This document shows positions 52,758-62,309 of a stretch of 64,000 nucleotides of DNA, piece by piece; the first letter of the stretch is position 1; each line of letters begins with the position of its first letter. Position numbers and translations under genes: made by a program. The notes below the pieces were generated by a model. The model was not told where the DNA came from. It ran no database searches and saw nothing but the letters and a program-made list of their open reading frames with translations. This DNA comes from Actinoplanes campanulatus (GTDB lineage: Bacteria > Actinomycetota > Actinomycetes > Mycobacteriales > Micromonosporaceae), in assembly GCF_014647795.1 (NCBI RefSeq), contig NZ_BMPW01000003.1:310001-374000 (forward strand), read 5' to 3'.

Positions 52758-52930
52758 CGGTCCAGGACGGTCCCCTGGCGGCCCTTCTTCGCCGCCTCGG
52801 CGGCCGGCGCCTCGTCCTGCGGGCTGACCGCCGCGTCGGCGATCGCCCTCAGTGCCTCCTTGGCGCCCCCGAACAGGGAGGCCGCGCGGGTGGTCACCGA
52901 GGGGACACTGCTGCCGATCGAGTTCGTCAT
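52748..52930 (-). CDS. Small hypothetical protein
   Basis: A 60-residue reading frame starting at an ATG (MTNSIGSSVPSVTTRAASLF) and ending GTVLDRYA. It is Ala/Ser-rich with a possible helix at 22-45 and no membrane segment. The gap it fills is otherwise empty and its codon usage fits the genome, so I keep it as a likely gene, but I recognise no family. Its stop lies 10 bases inside the convergent HAD gene. Confidence 0.5.
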   Translation of the reverse strand: MTNSIGSSVPSVTTRAASLFGGAKEALRAIADAAVSPQDEAPAAEAAKKGRQGTVLDRYA

Positions 52931-52971
52931 GCCTTACGGTTCGGCGCGCCCACCGAGATCTGACCCCGTGG

Positions 52972-53871
52972 TCAGCGGAGCAACCGGACCGCACCCGGCA
53001 CACAGCTCACCTCGACCGGCAGGGGGCCGAGACGCTCGCCGTCGGCGTACCCGATGATGCCCTCCGCCTCGATCCGCACCTCGCGCGCCCGCAGCACGGT
53101 GATCCGCGGATCGGTGACGTGGGTGCCGTTGCGCAGGCGCGGCTTCAGCCGCGTGATGGCCGCGCGCCCCAGCGTGGTCGCGAAGATGACGTCGAGCAGG
53201 CCGTCCGCCGGGTCGGCGTCCGGCACGATCCGCAGGCCGCCGCCGTAGCTGGGACAGTTGCCCACCGCCACGATCTCGCCCCGCAGATGATGGACGGCGC
53301 CGTCGGTGTGCACCGTGTAGTCGCGGGCCCGCAGCCGGGCCAGCTCCAGCAGGATCGCCAGGTCGTAGCGGCGCGGCCCGGAGGGCCTGCGCATCCGGTT
53401 GGCGCGCTCGTTGACCAGCGCGTCGAATCCGCCGGCCAGGACCGCGCAGAACCATCGCCGCTCACCCCGGGCGTCAGAGGTCCGGGCCAGATCGAACCGG
53501 TGGTCCCGCTGCTCACGGAGGGCCTCGGCGATCGCCTCCGCGGCCTTCAGCGGATCATGGGGTACGCCCACCGCGCTCGCGAAATCGTTGCCCGTCCCGG
53601 CCGGCACCACCCCGAAGCCGGCCTCCTGCCCGACGACCGACTGGAGCGCCCGGTGCACCGTGCCGTCGCCACCGACCGCGACCACCGCGGCGGCCCCGTC
53701 GGCGACCGCCCGGTGGCAGGCCAGCTCGGCCTCGGCACTGCTGCCGGCGTCCAGGAGCCGCACCGGGTGCCCGGCCGTCCCGAGGGCCTCCAACACTCCC
53801 GGAAGCAGACCGCGGTGCCGGCCCCGCCCCGCCGAGGGGTTGGCCAGCACCGCGATGAAGTCGCTCGTCAC
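52972..53871 (-). CDS. Diacylglycerol/lipid kinase family protein
   Basis: A 299-residue DAGK-catalytic-domain protein. FIAVLANPSAGRG begins the fold, AVGGDGTVHRAL carries the GGDGT nucleotide motif, and PAGTGNDFA follows. The C-terminal half has GGGLRIVPDADPADGLLDV, seen in YegS/DgkB-type lipid kinases. It phosphorylates a lipid such as diacylglycerol at the membrane face. I chose the GTG at 53871 (VTSDFIAVL); a GTG at 53892 would add seven residues. It precedes a small gene downstream and follows tatC in the conserved actinobacterial order. Confidence 0.92.
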   Translation of the reverse strand: MTSDFIAVLANPSAGRGRHRGLLPGVLEALGTAGHPVRLLDAGSSAEAELACHRAVADGAAAVVAVGGDGTVHRALQSVVGQEAGFGVVPAGTGNDFASAVGVPHDPLKAAEAIAEALREQRDHRFDLARTSDARGERRWFCAVLAGGFDALVNERANRMRRPSGPRRYDLAILLELARLRARDYTVHTDGAVHHLRGEIVAVGNCPSYGGGLRIVPDADPADGLLDVIFATTLGRAAITRLKPRLRNGTHVTDPRITVLRAREVRIEAEGIIGYADGERLGPLPVEVSCVPGAVRLLR

Positions 53872-53910
53872 AGCCGCGAACGTTATACCCACGGCGGCGA
53901 CCGGGCGAGA

Positions 53911-54858
53911 CTAGGTCATGTCGTCGAACCGGCGCTCGATCGGCATCGGCTTCTCCACCGGGGCCGGCGTCTCGACCGGGTCGGAGGCACCGATCGGCAC
54001 CCGCTCCTCCTCCAGCACGGAGATCGCGTCGTCGTCGAGCCCGGCGTAGATCTCCTTGCCGCGGCCCTTGCGCTTGTCGTTAAGGAACGCCACGCCGACG
54101 GCGATGAAGTAGAGCAGTGACAGGCAGGCGGCCAGCAGCGTCATGCCGAACGGACCGGGGTCGGGGGTGGCGATCGCGGCGAACGCGAACGACAGGAAGA
54201 CCACGGTCCGCCACCAGCTGAGCAGCCGCCGGGCACTGACCACGCCGGTGAAGTTCAGCATCAGCAGGACCAGCGGGAACTCGAACGCCGCGCCGAAGAT
54301 CATGATCATGCTGGTGATGAAGCCGGTGTACGCCGTGATCTCCAGCTGCGTCGTCTCACCGATGACGCCGGCCGTCATGATGAATTCGAGGCTGTGCTGC
54401 ACCACGAAGTAGGCCAGGGTGGCGCCGCCGATGAACAGGGGCGCGGCGATCGCGACGAACACGTACGCCCATTTGCGCTCGTGCCGGTGCAGGCCGGGCG
54501 CGATGAACGCCCACAGCTGATAGAGCCAGACGGGCGCGCCGATGATCAGGCCGAGCCAGAGCGCGATCTTCAACTTCAGGACCAGCTGGTCGGTCGCACC
54601 CAGCGTGAGGAAGTTGCACTTGCCCTGGCCAACTTCCCCCAGCGTCCACGACGAGTCGAGCCCGCAGTAGGGAGCTGCCAGCAGGTCGAAGGCCCAATCG
54701 GAGAGGATGAAACCGACGATCAGGCCGACCACGATGCCGACGGACGCGTAGAACAGCCGGTTTCGCAGCTCGCGGACGTGCTCGATGAGCGTCATGGAGC
54801 CGTCGGCGGCCTGCTGGAACTTACTGGGTCCCGTGTTTTTCCGAAGGCTCAGTGCCAT
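53911..54858 (-). CDS. tatC: Twin-arginine translocase subunit TatC
   Basis: A 315-residue membrane protein with six segments. Conserved features are TLIEHVRELRNRLFYAS at the N-terminus (cytoplasmic signal-binding face), APYCGLDSS, LYQLWAFIAPGLHRHERKW and FGAAFEFPLVLLMLNFTGVV. TatC recognises twin-arginine signals and forms the export channel with TatA. The C-terminal tail (about 50 residues, Pro/Glu-rich) is longer than in E. coli, which is usual in actinobacteria. It lies 9 bases after tatA. At least one Tat-like substrate is in the window (22104). Confidence 0.97.
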   Translation of the reverse strand: MALSLRKNTGPSKFQQAADGSMTLIEHVRELRNRLFYASVGIVVGLIVGFILSDWAFDLLAAPYCGLDSSWTLGEVGQGKCNFLTLGATDQLVLKLKIALWLGLIIGAPVWLYQLWAFIAPGLHRHERKWAYVFVAIAAPLFIGGATLAYFVVQHSLEFIMTAGVIGETTQLEITAYTGFITSMIMIFGAAFEFPLVLLMLNFTGVVSARRLLSWWRTVVFLSFAFAAIATPDPGPFGMTLLAACLSLLYFIAVGVAFLNDKRKGRGKEIYAGLDDDAISVLEEERVPIGASDPVETPAPVEKPMPIERRFDDMT

Positions 54859-54867
54859 CGGCCCGGG

Positions 54868-55170
54868 TCAGCGGTCGTTGGTGCGCTGCACCGGGTCCAC
54901 GTACGGCTGGGCGGGCGGCTGCTGGGGCTGCTGGTAGCCCTGTTGCTGGTACGGCTGCTGCACCTCGCCCTGGAGCGGGGTGCGGCTGTGCTGCGGCTCC
55001 GCCTTCTCCGCGACGTTGTTGTCGTCGTCGACGAGGCCCTTCGTCTCCGCCTTGATGATCCGCAGCGAACGGCCGAGGGACCGCGCCGCGTCGGGCAGTC
55101 GCTTCGCGCCGAAGAGCAGGACAAGCACAACAACGAGAACAATGATGTGCCATGGCTTGAGGGCGCCCAT
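54868..55170 (-). CDS. tatA: Twin-arginine translocase subunit TatA
   Basis: A 100-residue protein with one N-terminal membrane segment (about 7-21, [15 protein letters not shown]), the [17 protein letters not shown] amphipathic helix, and a Gln/Pro-rich tail. It oligomerises to form the export pore. The ATG at 55170 has GGAG six bases ahead. It is followed by tatC, as is common. A 15-bp palindrome lies about 90 bases upstream. Confidence 0.96.
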   Translation of the reverse strand: MGALKPWHIIVLVVVLVLLFGAKRLPDAARSLGRSLRIIKAETKGLVDDDNNVAEKAEPQHSRTPLQGEVQQPYQQQGYQQPQQPPAQPYVDPVQRTNDR

Positions 55171-55261
55171 GGGAGACTCCAGTCGGTCGGATCAGGTTGC
55201 GGGGTCCATCGTACGTGTGGATCCCCGGGATGTTGCCCTCCGGATCCTTCCGGTTTCTTAT

Positions 55262-55276
55262 GACCTTCGGAAGGTC
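55262..55276. promoter_or_regulatory. Perfect palindrome upstream of tatA
   Basis: GACCTTCGGAAGGTC, perfect 7+1+7, in the 128-base gap between the small membrane protein gene and tatA. It may be an operator of tatA or part of a terminator of the paf transcript; an overlapping CCTTCCG arm at 55246 gives an alternative larger hairpin. Confidence 0.4.
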
Positions 55277-55298
55277 CGGACAACGGGCCGGGAACTGT

Positions 55299-55550
55299 CT
55301 ACCGGCGGCCCAGACCGGCTTTGATCTGCTCCACCGTCCCCTGCGCCCGCTCGGCCCGCTCCTGCACGGCGAGCATCGTCTCCTGCATCACCTCGGCCTT
55401 GGCCTGGAGGGCGAGCGCCTGCTCCTGGCGATGCCGCAACCGCCGGGCCGCGCGCTCCAGGACCCTCAGCCGCCCGAGCAGTCTCGTCCCGGCGACGACC
55501 AGGACCACCAGCGCGACCGCCACCACGGCGATCCAGACCCACATCAGCAC
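55299..55550 (-). CDS. Small membrane-anchored coiled-coil protein
   Basis: An 83-residue protein with one N-terminal membrane segment (about 3-25, MWVWIAVVAVALVVLVVAG) and a charged helix with heptad character (RLRVLERAARRLRHRQEQALALQ) up to the C-terminus. It resembles the small conserved proteins encoded next to pafC and tatA in other actinobacteria. The GTG start is 9 bases after the pafC stop, so it is probably co-transcribed. Function unknown. Confidence 0.8.
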   Translation of the reverse strand: MLMWVWIAVVAVALVVLVVAGTRLLGRLRVLERAARRLRHRQEQALALQAKAEVMQETMLAVQERAERAQGTVEQIKAGLGRR

Positions 55551-55559
55551 GCGGCCACC

Positions 55560-56546
55560 CTATCCGGCCGCCGGACGGTCCGCCGCGAGGCCGTGCGGCG
55601 CGGCGTACTGGCCGAGGGCGGTCGCGGCCTGGGCACGGATCCGTTCCAGCAGCTCGGGCGGGCCCACCACGGTGACGTCGCGGCCCTGGCCGGCCAGGAA
55701 CCGCTGAGCCCAGCCGAGGTCGGTGACCCGCATCGTGACCAGCCACTCCGGGCCCTCCCGAACGACCTGCTCGACCGGGTAGTACTCGGTGATCCAGCGC
55801 CCGCCGCGGCCCACCCGCAGGGTGACCAGCGGCAGCTCCGGGCCGGGGTGGAAGACGCCGCCGGTGACGTCGTGCGGCACCGCGCCGACCGGCGGCGCGG
55901 ACGGCTCGTCCAGCTCGCTGAACGCGTCGATCCGGTCGATCCGGAACAGCCGGGTCGCCTCGGCCCGGCGGCACCACGCCTCCAGGTAGTTGAAGCCGCC
56001 GACCATCAGCATCCGCATCGGGTCGACCACCCGATCGGTGGTCTCGTCCCGCGACGGGGTGTAGTAGGTGAGCCGCAGCGCGTTGCCGGAGGCGACCGCG
56101 GCCCGGACCTTGGCGAGCCGCTCCTGGTTCGCCGGCAGCTTGACGGCCACCGGGGCGTCCGCCAGGTCACCGGCCGCGTTCTCGATCTTGGCGAGGGCCC
56201 GCTCGATCGCGTCCCGGGTGCCGATGCCGGGCGTCTCGGCGAGCATCCGCAGCGCCACCACCAGGGCGAGGGCCTCGTCCGGGTTGAGCCGCAGCGGCTT
56301 GTCCATGCCGGCGTCGTGGCTGATCGTCACGTGGTCGCCGTCGATCGCCATGTCGATCAGGTCACCGGGACCGTAGCCGGGCAGCCCGCACACCCAGAGC
56401 AGCTCCAGGTCCTCGCGCAGCTGCTTGTCGGTGACGTCCAGGTCGGCGGCCGCCTCGGAGATCAGGATCCCGGGCCGGGCCAGCAGGTACGGCACCAGGT
56501 TCAGCAGCCGCCCGAGCCGGTCCGCGGAAGGCGTCCGCGCGCTCAT
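55560..56546 (-). CDS. pafC: WYL-domain regulator PafC
   Basis: A 328-residue protein with an N-terminal winged-helix (about 1-70; DRLGRLLNLVPYLLARPGILISEAAADLDV) and a WYL domain (about 150-230; LRLTYYTPSRDETTDRVVDPMRMLMVGGFNYLEAW), followed by the WCX extension. With PafB it forms a transcription activator of the DNA-damage response in mycobacteria. It overlaps pafB by four bases (ATGA), so the two are made together. It is in the usual position near the proteasome locus, separated from pafA by a DUF3866 gene. Confidence 0.94.
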   Translation of the reverse strand: MSARTPSADRLGRLLNLVPYLLARPGILISEAAADLDVTDKQLREDLELLWVCGLPGYGPGDLIDMAIDGDHVTISHDAGMDKPLRLNPDEALALVVALRMLAETPGIGTRDAIERALAKIENAAGDLADAPVAVKLPANQERLAKVRAAVASGNALRLTYYTPSRDETTDRVVDPMRMLMVGGFNYLEAWCRRAEATRLFRIDRIDAFSELDEPSAPPVGAVPHDVTGGVFHPGPELPLVTLRVGRGGRWITEYYPVEQVVREGPEWLVTMRVTDLGWAQRFLAGQGRDVTVVGPPELLERIRAQAATALGQYAAPHGLAADRPAAG

Positions 56547-57532
56547 GCCGGCACCGCCGGGGTCTCGTGCCGGGCGATCATTTCCTTCAGGTGCTGGATG
56601 ACGGCGTCGCGCAGCTCAGGCGGGCCGTCGGCGCGGGCGTCCGGGCCGTACCCGGCGATCCGCGAGGCCAGCCAATCCACGTCCCCGTAGCTGATGGTCA
56701 GCCGGTCGCCGTCCGGCCCCGGGGTCACCTCGGCGGCCATCCGGCGCAGCCCGGCGGCCCGGCCGGGGCGGACCGTCACGGTGGCCCGGCCGTTGCGCGC
56801 GATCGGCCCGGACGAGCGGGCCACGTGGCTGATCAGGTCCGCGCCGACGGGCGGCTCGAAGGCGCCCGGGCGGCCGGTGGCCTTGACCTCGCCGACGATG
56901 CGGGACAGGCGGAAGCAGCGGGTGGCGGCCCGGTCACGGTCGTGGCCCACCACGTACCACCGGCCGCGCCAGCAGACCACGCCCCACGGCTCGAGGCGGC
57001 GTGTGCTGGGCTCGTCGACCTCGGGCACCCGGTACTTGAAGGTGACCGCGCGGCGCTCCCGGGCGGCCGAGGTGAGCGGCCCGAACGACGGGTCGACGGT
57101 CACCACCGGCTCCACGCCGAGGGTGGCCTGCGGATCCACCTCGACGCCGGCGGCCCGCAGCTTGGCCAGCCCGGACGACGCCGCGGCGGCCAGACCGGCG
57201 TGCTGCCACAGGCGGGCCGCGATGCCGACGGCGGCCGCCTCGTCCGGTTCGAGAAGGATGTCGGGCAGCGCGTACTCACGCTGGGCGATCCGGTAGCCGG
57301 GCTCCTGGTCGAAGATGCTCGCCGTACCGGTCTCCAGGGGCACGCCCAGCTCACGCAGCTCGGCCTTGTCCCGTTCGAACTTGCGCTGGAACGCCTCGTG
57401 GTCACGTGGGTCCGACGGGTCGTGCTCGTAACCGGGCACGGTCAGGGCGATCTGCGCGGCGGTCAGGAACCGCCGCGTCGACAGGAGGCAGATGACCAGA
57501 TTCACCAGGCGCTCGGTACGAGTGCGCGACAC
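56543..57532 (-). CDS. pafB: WYL-domain regulator PafB
   Basis: A 329-residue partner of PafC. The winged helix is at 1-75 (TRTERLVNLVICLLSTRRFLTAAQIALTV), and the WYL domain at about 160-235 has VTFKYRVPEVDEPSTRRLEPWGVVCWRGRWYVVGHDRD. The GTG at 57532 (VSRTRTERL) was chosen; a GTG at 57553 would add seven residues but neither has a clear ribosome site. Together PafB and PafC control recA and other repair genes in mycobacteria in a LexA-independent way. It diverges from the DUF3866 gene. Confidence 0.94.
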   Translation of the reverse strand: MSRTRTERLVNLVICLLSTRRFLTAAQIALTVPGYEHDPSDPRDHEAFQRKFERDKAELRELGVPLETGTASIFDQEPGYRIAQREYALPDILLEPDEAAAVGIAARLWQHAGLAAAASSGLAKLRAAGVEVDPQATLGVEPVVTVDPSFGPLTSAARERRAVTFKYRVPEVDEPSTRRLEPWGVVCWRGRWYVVGHDRDRAATRCFRLSRIVGEVKATGRPGAFEPPVGADLISHVARSSGPIARNGRATVTVRPGRAAGLRRMAAEVTPGPDGDRLTISYGDVDWLASRIAGYGPDARADGPPELRDAVIQHLKEMIARHETPAVPA

Positions 57533-57608
57533 GAGTGGCAACGCTAGCAGCACCCGGCCGAGGGACTGTCAGGCGTCACTGCCCCCGCAACCTTGTAGGG
57601 TTCGCCGC

Positions 57609-58691
57609 ATGGTGCGATGGCGGTCCGGGACGGTCCAGGCGGTGCGGCGCAGCTGGCACGGGGCCGTCGAGCTGGAGGTCAGCACCACCGACGGCCCGCT
57701 GCGCGCCCTCGCCTACCCCGATCTGGTCGGCAGCCCGGAGCCCGGCGACCGGGTGCTGCTCAACGTCGGCGCGCTGGTGATGGGCCTCGGCACCGGGGGG
57801 TACGCGCTGGTCGTCGCCCTTCCCGACCGGCTGCCCGCGGATCCGGCCGGCGACGGCGGCACCCGCGACGACGGGCACCTCGTGAAGGCCCGGTACACCC
57901 CGTTGCAGGCGATCCGGCTAGGCGTGGACGAGGAGGCGTCGCCGTACCGGGAGGTGCTGGCCGCCGCCGAGTCGATCGACGGGATGCCGGTGGTCACCGC
58001 CGACCTGCACTCGGCGCTGCCGGCGATCCTGGCCGGGGTCCACGCCGACCGGCCGGACGCCCGGGTGGCCTACCTGATGACCGACGGCGGGGCGCTGCCG
58101 GCCTGGTTCTCCCGCACCCTCGACGGGCTGCGCGGCCATCTCGCCGGGACGGTCACCACGGGGCAGGCGTTCGGCGGCGACCTGGAGGCGAGCACCGTGC
58201 ACACCGGGCTGCTCGCCGCCCGGCACGTGCTGCACGCCGACGTGACCATCGTCGCCCAGGGGCCGGGCAACCTGGGCACCGGCACCACCTGGGGGTTCTC
58301 CGGGGTGGCCCTGGGCGAGGCGATCAACGCGGTCGCGGTGCTGGGCGGGCGGCCGGTCGGCTCACTGCGGATCTCCGACGGCGACGGTCGCGAGCGGCAC
58401 CGTGGCGTGTCGCATCACAGCCTCACGGCGTACGGGAAGGTCGCTCTCGTCCCCGCCGACCTGCCGGTGCCGGACGGCCTGGAGCCCGAACTGGCCGCCC
58501 TGGTCGACGCCGCGCTCGCCCCGCTGAGCGGGCGGCACCGCCTGGTCCGCGTCGCCACCGCCGGCCTGGACGCGGCGCTGCGGGCCTGCCCGGTCCCGCT
58601 CTCCACGATGGGCCGCAAGCTGGACCAGGATCACGGCTACTTCCTGGCCGCCGCGGCCGCGGGCCGTCACGCCGCGGCGTTGCTGGCCTGA
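57609..58691 (+). CDS. DUF3866-family protein
   Basis: A 360-residue protein of an actinobacterial family commonly located between pafB and pafA. Features are an N-terminal beta-barrel-like part (RWRSGTVQAVRRSWHGAVEL; PEPGDRVLLNVGALVMGLGTGGYALVV), then YLMTDGGALPAWFSRTL, GNLGTGTTWGFSGVALGEAINAVAVLGG and a C-terminal TMGRKLDQDHGYFLAAAAAGRHAA. No signal or membrane segment. Function is unknown; the conserved position suggests a link to the Pup-proteasome region, but no mechanism is evident. It diverges from pafB. Confidence 0.9.
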   Translation: MVRWRSGTVQAVRRSWHGAVELEVSTTDGPLRALAYPDLVGSPEPGDRVLLNVGALVMGLGTGGYALVVALPDRLPADPAGDGGTRDDGHLVKARYTPLQAIRLGVDEEASPYREVLAAAESIDGMPVVTADLHSALPAILAGVHADRPDARVAYLMTDGGALPAWFSRTLDGLRGHLAGTVTTGQAFGGDLEASTVHTGLLAARHVLHADVTIVAQGPGNLGTGTTWGFSGVALGEAINAVAVLGGRPVGSLRISDGDGRERHRGVSHHSLTAYGKVALVPADLPVPDGLEPELAALVDAALAPLSGRHRLVRVATAGLDAALRACPVPLSTMGRKLDQDHGYFLAAAAAGRHAAALLA

Positions 58692-58850
58692 CCGGCCGGG
58701 TTTTCGAGCGCGACCGCTCACGCACGTCGCCCGGTGCGGCTCGCGCCCTGGACGCGCCAGCGGCCAGCGAGACGCGCCGGGCCCTCGGCGGGAGCGGCGG
58801 TCTGGACCCACCACCCCGCTACGACATCGATTTTGATCGTCGAAGTCGCG

Positions 58851-59051
58851 TCAGGAAGTGATGATCAGATAGGCCCAGCCGGCCAGGATCAGGGCCAGGA
58901 CGGTGGCCAGCACCCACGTGGGGATGCGGTGGTTGCCGGCGCGATCGCGCTGGATGTCGTGGTAGATCTTCTCGCGGCGGCGTTCGGCGCGCCGGAAGCG
59001 GACTTCGCGCTCCGAGCGCTCGGGTGGTTCGGGCCGGCCGGGTGTCGTCAT
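58851..59051 (-). CDS. Small single-pass membrane protein
   Basis: A 66-residue protein with a strongly basic/acidic N-terminal half (ERSEREVRFRRAERRREKIY) and one C-terminal membrane segment (about 45-64, PTWVLATVLALILAGWAYLI). Similar small proteins are annotated beside pafA in related genomes. It lies 26 bases after the pafA stop on the same strand and may be part of that transcript. Function unknown. Confidence 0.72.
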   Translation of the reverse strand: MTTPGRPEPPERSEREVRFRRAERRREKIYHDIQRDRAGNHRIPTWVLATVLALILAGWAYLIITS

Positions 59052-59077
59052 GGCCCGGCCAGCCTATTCCACCAGCG

Positions 59078-60436
59078 TCACATGCTGGCGATCAGTCGCT
59101 CCACCCGCTCGTCGTAGGCGCGGAACGGGTCCTTGCAGAGGACCGTGCGCTGCGCCTGGTCGTTGAGCTTGAGGTGCACCCAGTCGACGGTGAAGTCGCG
59201 CCGCTTCTCCTGGGCGTGCTTGATGAACTCGCCGCGCAGGCGCGCCCGCGTGGTCTGCGGTGGCGTCTCCTTGGCCTCGAAGATCTGCAGGTCGTTGGCG
59301 ATCCGGTCGACCTGCTTGCGCTTCTCCATGAGTGCGTAGAGGCCGCGGCCCCGGCGCACGTCGTGGTAGGCGAGGTCGAGCTGTGCGATCCGCGGGTGCG
59401 ACATCGGGATCTCGTGCTTGGCCTGGTAGCGCTCGATCAGCTTGTACTTGGAGACCCAGTCGATCTCGCGGGAGACCGGGTCGAGGTCGCCGCTCTCGAT
59501 CGCGCTGAGGACGCGGCCCCACAGCTCGACGACCCGCTTGGCGACCGGGTCGCCGCCGCGGCGCTCGACGAACTCGGTGGCCTTCGCGAGGTACTCCTGC
59601 TGGATCTCCAGCGCGGAGACCTCCTTGTTGTTCGCCAGGCGGATCTTGCGGCGGCCGGTGATGTCGTGGCTGACCTCGCGGATGGCCCGGATCGGGTTTT
59701 CCAAGGTCAGGTCGCGCATCACCACGCCGGCCTCGATCATGCGCAGCACGATGTCGGCGCTGCCCACCTTGAGCAGCGTGGTGACCTCGTTCATGTTCGA
59801 GTCGCCGACGATCACGTGGAGGCGGCGGTAGCGTTCGGCGTCCGCGTGCGGCTCGTCGCGGGTGTTGATGATCGGCCGGGACCGGGTGGTGGCGCTGGAG
59901 ACGCCCTCCCAGATGTGCTCGGCGCGCTGGGAGAGGCAGAACACCGCGCCGCGCGGGGTCTGGAGCACCTTGCCGGCGCCGCAGATGAGCTGGCGGGTCA
60001 CCAGGAACGGGATGAGCACGTCGGCCAGCCGGCCGAACTCGCCGTGCCGGCTGACCAGGTAGTTCTCATGGCAGCCGTAGGAGTTGCCGGCGGAGTCGGT
60101 GTTGTTCTTGAAGAGGTAGATCTCCCCGGCGATGCCCTCGTCGTGCAGACGCTTCTCCGCGTCGACGAGCAGGCCTTCGAGGATCCGCTCGCCGGCCCGG
60201 TCGTGGGCGACCAGGTCGGTGACGGAGTCGCATTCGGGGGTCGCGTACTCAGGGTGGGAACCGACATCGAGGTAGAGGCGTGCGCCGTTACGAAGGAACA
60301 CGTTGCTGCTGCGTCCCCAGGACACCACTCGGCGGAACAGGTAGCGGGCCACCTCGTCCGGAGACAGCCGCCGCTGCCCCCGATAGGTGCACGTGACTCC
60401 GTACTCGGTCTCGAGGCCGAAAATTCGCCGTTCCAT
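59078..60436 (-). CDS. pafA: Pup--protein ligase PafA
   Basis: A 452-residue ligase that joins deamidated Pup to lysines of target proteins with ATP. The start [14 protein letters not shown] carries the metal-binding Glu9, Asp57 in [16 protein letters not shown] is the catalytic base, and [41 protein letters not shown] and [15 protein letters not shown] are conserved. It lacks the extra loop of Dop near the active site. The ATG at 60436 follows a terminator hairpin at 60498-60528, so it may have its own promoter. Confidence 0.97.
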   Translation of the reverse strand: MERRIFGLETEYGVTCTYRGQRRLSPDEVARYLFRRVVSWGRSSNVFLRNGARLYLDVGSHPEYATPECDSVTDLVAHDRAGERILEGLLVDAEKRLHDEGIAGEIYLFKNNTDSAGNSYGCHENYLVSRHGEFGRLADVLIPFLVTRQLICGAGKVLQTPRGAVFCLSQRAEHIWEGVSSATTRSRPIINTRDEPHADAERYRRLHVIVGDSNMNEVTTLLKVGSADIVLRMIEAGVVMRDLTLENPIRAIREVSHDITGRRKIRLANNKEVSALEIQQEYLAKATEFVERRGGDPVAKRVVELWGRVLSAIESGDLDPVSREIDWVSKYKLIERYQAKHEIPMSHPRIAQLDLAYHDVRRGRGLYALMEKRKQVDRIANDLQIFEAKETPPQTTRARLRGEFIKHAQEKRRDFTVDWVHLKLNDQAQRTVLCKDPFRAYDERVERLIASM

Positions 60437-60497
60437 GACGAAACACTACCGGTAAGGACCGGTTCAGCGGCACCCACAACCGACCCTTTCCATGACA

Positions 60498-60528
60498 GCG
60501 GGGCGTGGTCCAGGTGACCACGCCCCGC
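60498..60528. terminator. Hairpin between prcA and pafA
   Basis: Perfect 13-bp stem (60498-60510 with 60516-60528, arm GCGGGGCGTGGTC) and loop CAGGT. It lies just past the prcA stop on the minus strand. No T run follows, so partial read-through into pafA is possible. Confidence 0.68.
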
Positions 60529-60546
60529 GATCGTGCGACGGAACGG

Positions 60547-61344
60547 CTACTTCTCGGTGTCCTCCGACGCGGCCGACTCGGTCGGCTTGCCCTCGGCCGG
60601 AGCGGGTGGCGCCGCGTCGACGTCGCCCAGCTCCGCCTCCGGCACCGCCTCGTGCCCGAGCAGGGTGGTCAGCGCCGCCCCGGTGATCCGCCGGAACGCC
60701 CGGCCCGGCCGCCGCCGGTCCAGGACCGCCACCTCGAGCTGCTTCGGCGTCAGCGTGCGGGCCTGGCCGTTCTCCCCGCCGACGCTGCCGAGCGCCTCGG
60801 CGGCCAGGGCCAGTGCCACGGTCAGCTCGGCCGTCGCGTCGTGCCGCTCGCGCAGCACGTTGCCGATCGCCTCGGCCTGGCCGCCCATCGCCATGAAGCC
60901 GGGCTCGTCCATGACCGAGCCGTCATAGGTGATCCGGTACAGCTCGTCGGCCTCCGGTGAGACGCCGACCTGCGCCACGCAGATCTCCACCTCGTACGGC
61001 TTCTGCGTCTCCGAGAAGATGGCGCCGAGGGTCTGCGTGTACGTGTTGGCGAGCGCCCGCCCCGTCACGTCCCGCCGGTCGTAGCTCAGACCGACCATGT
61101 CGGCCATCCGGACGCCACCCCGCCGCAGCGCCTCGAACTCGTTGTACCGCCCCACCGCGGCGAACGCGATCTTGTCGTAGATCTCGCTGATCTTGCGCAG
61201 GGTGGTGATGTTCTCGGCGACCAGCAGGATGCCGCCCTCGTAGGTGAGCACCACGGCCGACCGGCCGCGGGCGATGCCCTTGCGGGCGTACTCCGAGCGG
61301 TCCCGCTGGACCTGCTCGGGTGACGCGTAGAACTGCATTGCCAC
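60547..61344 (-). CDS. prcA: 20S proteasome alpha subunit PrcA
   Basis: A 265-residue alpha-type subunit, forming the outer, non-catalytic rings. The start [31 protein letters not shown] is the typical gate and H0 helix. It has [31 protein letters not shown] and a C-terminal acidic tail ([16 protein letters not shown]). The C-terminus is longer than the folded domain and probably disordered. It is 34 bases after prcB and probably co-transcribed with it. Confidence 0.97.
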   Translation of the reverse strand: MAMQFYASPEQVQRDRSEYARKGIARGRSAVVLTYEGGILLVAENITTLRKISEIYDKIAFAAVGRYNEFEALRRGGVRMADMVGLSYDRRDVTGRALANTYTQTLGAIFSETQKPYEVEICVAQVGVSPEADELYRITYDGSVMDEPGFMAMGGQAEAIGNVLRERHDATAELTVALALAAEALGSVGGENGQARTLTPKQLEVAVLDRRRPGRAFRRITGAALTTLLGHEAVPEAELGDVDAAPPAPAEGKPTESAASEDTEK

Positions 61345-61378
61345 GGGTGGCTACCTCCTCTTTCTCGAAAAGCGCGGG

Positions 61379-62218
61379 TCAGCCGCCCGGGTTCTCCACA
61401 CGGCCCGCGACGACCCGCTCGGCCACCGTGGTGATCTCTTCGTCGCTGAGGCGGTGGGTGCCGGACGCCGTCGCGGTCATCACCACCGGGTAGATCTTGC
61501 GGGTCACGTCCGGCCCGCCGGTCGCGGTGTCGTCGTCGGCCGCGTCGTACAGCGCCTCGACCGCCAGGTTGATCGCGTCGTCGGTGCTCAGCCCGGCCCG
61601 GTAGCGTTTCTTCAGCGCCGACTTCGCGAACAGCGAGCCGGAGCCGATCGCCTCGTAGCCGGTCTCCTCGTAGAGCCCGCCGGCCACGTCGAAGCTGAAG
61701 ATCCGCCCGGCCCGCGCCGGGTCGGACGGGGACAGGTCGAAGCCCGCGAAGAGCGGCACCACGGCCAGGCCCTGCATCGCCGCGCCGAGGTTGCCGCGCA
61801 CCATGGCCGCCAGACGGTTCGCCTTACCGTCGAGCGAGAGCATGGTGCCCTCGATCTTCTCGTAGTGCTCGAGCTCCACCTGGAACAGGCGGATCAGCTC
61901 GATGCCGATGCCGGCCGTCCCGGCGATGCCGATCAGCGAGTAGGCGTCGGCCGGGTGCACCTTCTTGATGTCCCGGCTGGCGATGAGGTTGCCCATGGTC
62001 GCCCGGCGGTCACCGGCCATCACCACACCGTCGGCCGTCGCGATCGCGACGATCGTGGTGCCGTGCGGCGCGATGTCCGCGGACAGGCCCGAGGGAAGCG
62101 GCCGCCGGCCCGGTAGCAGCTCCGGGGCGGCCTGGCTCAGGAACTGCGTGAAGGAGGACGTCGAAGTGCTGGTGAAGAAATCCGGTAGACGCCCGGATGG
62201 ATCAAAGCCCGTCGCCAC
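61379..62218 (-). CDS. prcB: 20S proteasome beta subunit PrcB
   Basis: A 279-residue precursor. The propeptide is 53 residues and is removed before Thr54 in [10 protein letters not shown], the N-terminal nucleophile; mature protein is 226 residues. Lys33-type and Asp17-type catalytic residues are in [13 protein letters not shown]. The GTG at 62218 was chosen because GAAAGGAA lies five to six bases ahead. It is 143 bases past the pup stop, with a strong hairpin between. PrcB and PrcA form the 20S core that degrades pupylated proteins. Confidence 0.97.
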   Translation of the reverse strand: MATGFDPSGRLPDFFTSTSTSSFTQFLSQAAPELLPGRRPLPSGLSADIAPHGTTIVAIATADGVVMAGDRRATMGNLIASRDIKKVHPADAYSLIGIAGTAGIGIELIRLFQVELEHYEKIEGTMLSLDGKANRLAAMVRGNLGAAMQGLAVVPLFAGFDLSPSDPARAGRIFSFDVAGGLYEETGYEAIGSGSLFAKSALKKRYRAGLSTDDAINLAVEALYDAADDDTATGGPDVTRKIYPVVMTATASGTHRLSDEEITTVAERVVAGRVENPGG

Positions 62219-62309
62219 GTGGTTCCTTTCAGATACGTGCAGTTGACGCACAATATCCCGCCGAAGCGAGTGGTTGCGATCAACGCCATCGACATGTCTT
62301 GAGGAAATG

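Noticed and set aside
53880-53892. TATAAC on the minus strand just before the lipid kinase as a -10 box
   Set aside because: No matching -35 element could be placed with confidence, and the sequence is within a possible coding extension.
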